From NCBI GenBank assembly GCA_946800325.1, contig OX326959.1, positions 18,754,862 through 18,818,861 of the forward strand: 64,000 nt of DNA. The letters are read 5' to 3'. The translations under genes and the position numbers were made by a program. Below, one piece after another: positions 59,522-64,000 of this stretch (position 1 is its first letter; every line of letters starts with the position of its first letter). The notes under the pieces are model-generated. The model searched no databases, was not told the DNA's origin, and was given only the letters and a program-made list of their open reading frames with translations. Source of the DNA: Luzula sylvatica (taxonomy: Eukaryota > Streptophyta > Magnoliopsida > Poales > Juncaceae).

Positions 59522-62500
59522 TTTTACTACATAACTTTTCACCAAATTTCACAAACACTAAGAAAGTTTGTTTTTCGATTCAAAACAAAATTTTAATGCT
59601 TTGAGGAGTTCAAATAACGTGTTTCTAGATCATTTGTATCGTATCTTTTACTACATAACTTTTCACCAAATTTCACAAACACTAATAAAGTTTGTTTTTC
59701 GATTCAAAACAAGATTTTAACACACTGAGGAGTTCAAATAACGTGTTTTAAGATCATTTGTATCGTATCTTTTACTACATAACTTTTCACCAAATTTCAC
59801 AAACACCAAGAAAGTTTGTTTTTCTATTCAAAACAAGATTTTATTTCTTTGAGGAGTTCAAATAACGTGTTTCTAGATCATTTGTATCGTATCTTTTACT
59901 ACATAAATTTTCACCAAATTTCACAAACACTAAGAAAGTTTGTTTTTCGATTCAAAACATGATTTTAACGCTTTGAGCAGTTCAAATAACGTGTTTCTAG
60001 ATCATTTGTATCGTATCTTTTACTACATAACTTTTCACCAAATTTCACAAACACTAAGAAATTTTGTTTTTCGATTCAAAACAAGATTTTAACGCTTTGA
60101 GGAGTTCAAATAACGTGTTTCTAGATCATTTGTATCGTATCTTGTACTACATAACTTTTCACCAAATTTCACAAACACTAAGAAAGTTTGTTTTTCGATT
60201 TCAAAACAAGATTTTAACGCTTTGAGGAGTTCAAATAACGTGTTTTTAGATCATTTGTATCGTATCCTTTAGTACATAACTTTTCACCAAATTTCACAAA
60301 CACTAAGAAAGTTTGTTTTTCGATTAAAAACAAAATTTTAACGCTTTGAGGAGTTCAAATAACGTGTTTTTGATCATTTGTATCGTATCTTTTACTTCAT
60401 AACTTTTCGCCAAATTTCACAAACACCAAGAAAGATTGTTTTTCGATTCAAAACAAGATTTTGACGCTTTGAGGAGTCCAAATAACGTGTTTTTAGATCA
60501 TTTATATCGTATCTTTTACTACATAACTTTTCACCAAATTTCACAAACACCAAGAAAGTTTGTTTTTCTATTCAAAACAAGATTTTAACGCTTTGAGGTG
60601 TTCAAATAACATGTTTTTAGATCATTTGTATCGTATCTTTTAGTACATAACTTTTCACCAAATTTCACAAACACTAAGAAAGTTTGTTTTTCGATTCAAA
60701 ACAAGATTTTAACACTTTGAGGAGTTCAAATAACGTGTTTCTAGATCATTTGTATCGTATCTTTTACTACATAACTTTTCACCAAATTTCACAAACACTA
60801 AGAAAGTTTGTTTTTCGATTCAAAACAAGATTTTAACACTTTGAGCAGTTCAAATAACGTGTTTCTAGATCATTTGTATCGTATCTTTTACTACATCACT
60901 TTTCACCAAATTTCACAAACACTAAGAAAGTTTCTTTTTCGATTCAAAACATGATTTTAACGCTTTGAGGTGTTCAAATAACATGTTTGTAGATCATTTG
61001 TATCGTATCTTTTAGTACACAACTTTTCACCAAATTTCACAAACATTAAGAAATTTTGTTTTTCGATTCAAAACAAGATTTTAACGATTTGAGGAGTTCA
61101 AATAACGTGTTTCTAGATCATTTGTATCGTATCTTTTACTACATAACTTTTCACCAAATTTCACAAACACTAATAAAGTTTGTTTTTCGATTCAAAACAA
61201 GATTTTAATGCTTTGAGGAGTTCAAATAACGTGTTTCTAGATCATTTGTATCGTATCTTTTACTACATAACTTTTCACCAAATTTCACAAACACTAAGAA
61301 TGTTTGTTTTTCGATTCAAAACAAGATTTTAACACACTGAGGAGTTCAAATAACGTGTTTTTAGATCATTTGTATCGTATCTTTTACTACATAACTTTTC
61401 ACCAAATTTCACAAACACCAAGAAAGTTTGTTTTTCTATTCAAAACAAGATTTTATTTCTTTGAGGAGTTCAAATAACGTGTTTCTAGATCATTTGTATC
61501 GTATCTTTTACTACATAAATTTTCACCAAATTTCACAAACACTAAGAAAGTTTGTTTTTCGATTCAAAACATGATTTTAACGCTTTGAGCAGTTCAAATA
61601 ACGTGTTTCTAGATCATTTGTATCGTATCTTTTACTACATAACTTTTCACCAAATTTCACAAACACTAAGAAATTTTGTTTTTCAATTCAAAACAAGATT
61701 TTAACGATTTGAGGAGTTCAAATAACGTGTTTCTAGATCATTTGTATCGTATCCTTTACTACATAACTTTTCACCAAATTTCACAAACACTAAGAAAGTT
61801 TGTTTTTCGATTCAAAACAAGATTTTAATGCTTTGAGGAGTTCAAATAACGTGTTTCTAGATCATTTGTATCGTATCTTTTACTACATAACTTTTCACCG
61901 AATTTCACAAACACTAAGAAAGTTTGTTTTTCGATTCAAAACAAGATTTTAACACACTGAGGAGTTCAAATAACGTGTTTTTAGATCATTTGTATCGTAT
62001 CTTTTACTACATAACTTTTCACCAAATTTCACAAACACCAAGAAAGTTTGTTTTTCTATTCAAAACAAGATTTTATTTCTTTGAGGAGTTCAAATAACGT
62101 GTTTCTAGATCATTTGTATCGTATCTTTTAGTACATAACTTTTCACCAAATTTCACAAACACTAAGAAAGTTTGTTTTTCGATTTCAAAACCAGATTTTA
62201 ACGCTTTGAGGAGTTCAAATAACGTGTTTTTAGATCATTTGTATCGTATCTTTTAGTACATAACTTTTCACCAAATTTCACAAACACTAAGAAAGTTTGT
62301 TTTTCTATTCAAAACTAGATTTTAACGCTTTGAGGAGTTCAAATAACGTGTTTTTAGATCATTTGTATCGTATCTTTTAGTACATAACTTTTCACCAAAT
62401 TTCACAAACACTAAGAAAGTTTGTTTTTCGATTCAAAACAAGATTTTAACGCTTTGAGGAGTTCAAATAACGTGTTTTTAGATCATTTGTATCGTATCTT

Positions 62501-64000
62501 TTACTACATAACTTTTCACCAAATTTCACAAACACCAAGAAAGTTTGTTTTTCTATTCAAAACAAGATTTTAACGCTTTGAGGTGTTCAAATAACATGTT
62601 TTTAGATCATTTGTATCGTATCTTTTACTACATAACTTTTCACCAAATTTCACAAACACTAAGAAAGTTTGTTTTTCGATTCAATACAAGATTTTGACGC
62701 TTTGAGGAGTTGAAATAACGTGTTTTTAGATCATTTATATCGTATCTTTTACTACATAACTTTTCACCAAATTTCACAAACACTAAGAAAGTTTGTTTTT
62801 CGATTCAATACAAGATTTTGACGCTTTGAGGAGTTGAAATAACGTGTTTTTAGATCATTTATATCGTATCTTTTTCTACATAAATTTTCACCAAATTTCA
62901 CAAACACCAAGAAAGTTTGTTTTTCTATTCAAAACAAGATTTTAACGCTTTGAGGTGTTCAAATAACATGTTTTTAGATCATTTGTATCGTATCTTTTAG
63001 TACATAACTTTTCACCAAATTTCACAAACACTAAGAAAGTTTGTTTTTCGATTCAAAACAAGATTTTAACACTTTGAGGAGTTCAAATAACGTGTTTCTA
63101 GATCATTTGTATCGTATCTTTTACTACATAACTTTTCACCAAATTTCACAAACACTAAGAAAGTTTGTTTTTCGATTCAAAACAAGATTTTAGCACTTTG
63201 AGCAGTTCAAATAACGTGTTTCTAGATCATTTGTATCGTATCTTTTACTACATCACTTTTCACCAAATTTCACAAACACTAAGAAATTTTGTTTTTCGAT
63301 TCAAAACAAGATTTTAACGATTTGAGGAGTTCAAATAACGTGTTTCTAGATCATTTGTATCGTATCCTTTACTACATAACTTTTCACCAAATTTCACAAA
63401 CACTAAGAAAGTTTGTTTTTCGATTCAAAACAAGATTTTAATGCTTTGAGGAGTTCAAATAACGTGTTTCTAGATCATTTGTATCGTATCTTTTACTACA
63501 TAACTTTTCACCGAATTTCACGAACACTAAGAAAGTTTGTTTTTCGATTCAAAACAAGATTTTAACACACTGAGGAGTTCAAATAACGTGTTTTTAGATC
63601 ATTTGTATCGTATCTTTTACTACATAACTTTTCACCAAATTTCACAAACACCAAGAAAGTTTGTTTTTCTATTCAAAACAAGATTTTATTTCTTTGAGGA
63701 GTTCAAATAACGTGTTTCTAGATCATTTGTATCGTATCTTTTAGTACATAACTTTTCACCAAATTTCACAAACACTAAGAAAGTTTGTTTTTCGATTTCA
63801 AAACCAGATTTTAACGCTTTGAGGAGTTCAAATAACGTGTTTTTAGATCATTTGTATCGTATCTTTTAGTACATAACTTTTCACCAAATTTCACAAACAC
63901 TAAGAAAGTTTATTTTTCGATTAAAAACAAGATTTTAACGCTTTGAGGAGTTCAAATAACGTGTTTTTGATCATTTGTATCGTATCTTTTAGTACATAAC

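Larger units (their letters stand above)
26851..64000. repeat. 124-bp satellite array, right arm (about 300 monomers)
   Basis: This is the same satellite, in the same orientation and register as the left arm, resuming directly after the retrotransposon and running to the end of the window, where it is cut mid-monomer. The monomer types are those of the left arm. Their order is scrambled into larger block duplications: marker monomers recur at offsets of 9050, 4836, 3226, 5706 and 6325 bp, nearly all within one to three bases of a multiple of 124. I found no second transposable element, solo LTR or unique sequence in this arm. Confidence 0.98.

Overview
The window is plant-type nuclear heterochromatin. 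It has two parts: a very long array of a 124-bp satellite (1-20394 and 26851-64000, roughly 464 monomers, about 29% GC in the consensus) and one complete LTR retrotransposon (20395-26850) inserted in it. No host gene, tRNA, rRNA or CRISPR locus is visible. Plant origin is inferred from the retrotransposon: its primer-binding site is of the tRNA-Asp type used by Athila-lineage Ty3/gypsy elements, its polypurine tracts have the form AAGTATGGGGG, and it keeps a remnant of a plant-type integrase C-terminus. The species cannot be read from the sequence. A 124-bp satellite (Lusy1) is, from memory, reported from the holocentromeres of Luzula sylvatica, but I match only the period.

The satellite is not a simple homogeneous tandem. 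Monomers fall into about a dozen recognisable types, mainly set by an eight-base variable window at monomer positions 63-70 (for example AACGCTTT, AACGATTT, AATGCTTT, AACACACT, ATTTCTTT, AACACTTT, GACGCTTT). These types recur in fixed order as higher-order repeats. From 1 to 9.7 kb the unit is a 24/25-mer (2975/3100 bp). From 9.3 to 11.8 kb there is a 10-mer (1240 bp) duplicated in tandem. From 11.3 to 20.4 kb and 26.9 to 64 kb the order is a patchwork of larger block duplications with offsets of 9050, 4836, 5706, 6325 and 1861 bp, nearly all within one to three bases of a multiple of 124.

The retrotransposon is 6456 bp, has two 1599-bp LTRs (TG...CA) that differ at only two positions by my reading, and is flanked by a perfect 5-bp target duplication (GATTT). 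Removing it and one duplication copy restores an intact AACACACT-type monomer in the expected higher-order position, so this is a young, clean insertion. Inside lie a primer-binding site, one intact 367-codon ORF of unknown function, a stem-loop with loop AGGCAAA, a short integrase C-terminal relic, an internal polypurine-tract-like motif, A-tracts with a 92-bp-period duplication, and the polypurine tract that abuts the 3' LTR. No protease, reverse transcriptase, RNase H or integrase core is present, so the element must depend on proteins of an autonomous relative.

The most unusual feature is in the transcribed part of each LTR: twelve copies of a 14-bp palindrome-like motif (consensus TCCGTTRTAACGGA), spaced 20-23 or 50-52 bp apart, that is about two or five helical turns. 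Two more copies, 21 bp apart, lie in the internal region. Each is two MYB-type core sites in opposite orientation. I see no described equivalent.
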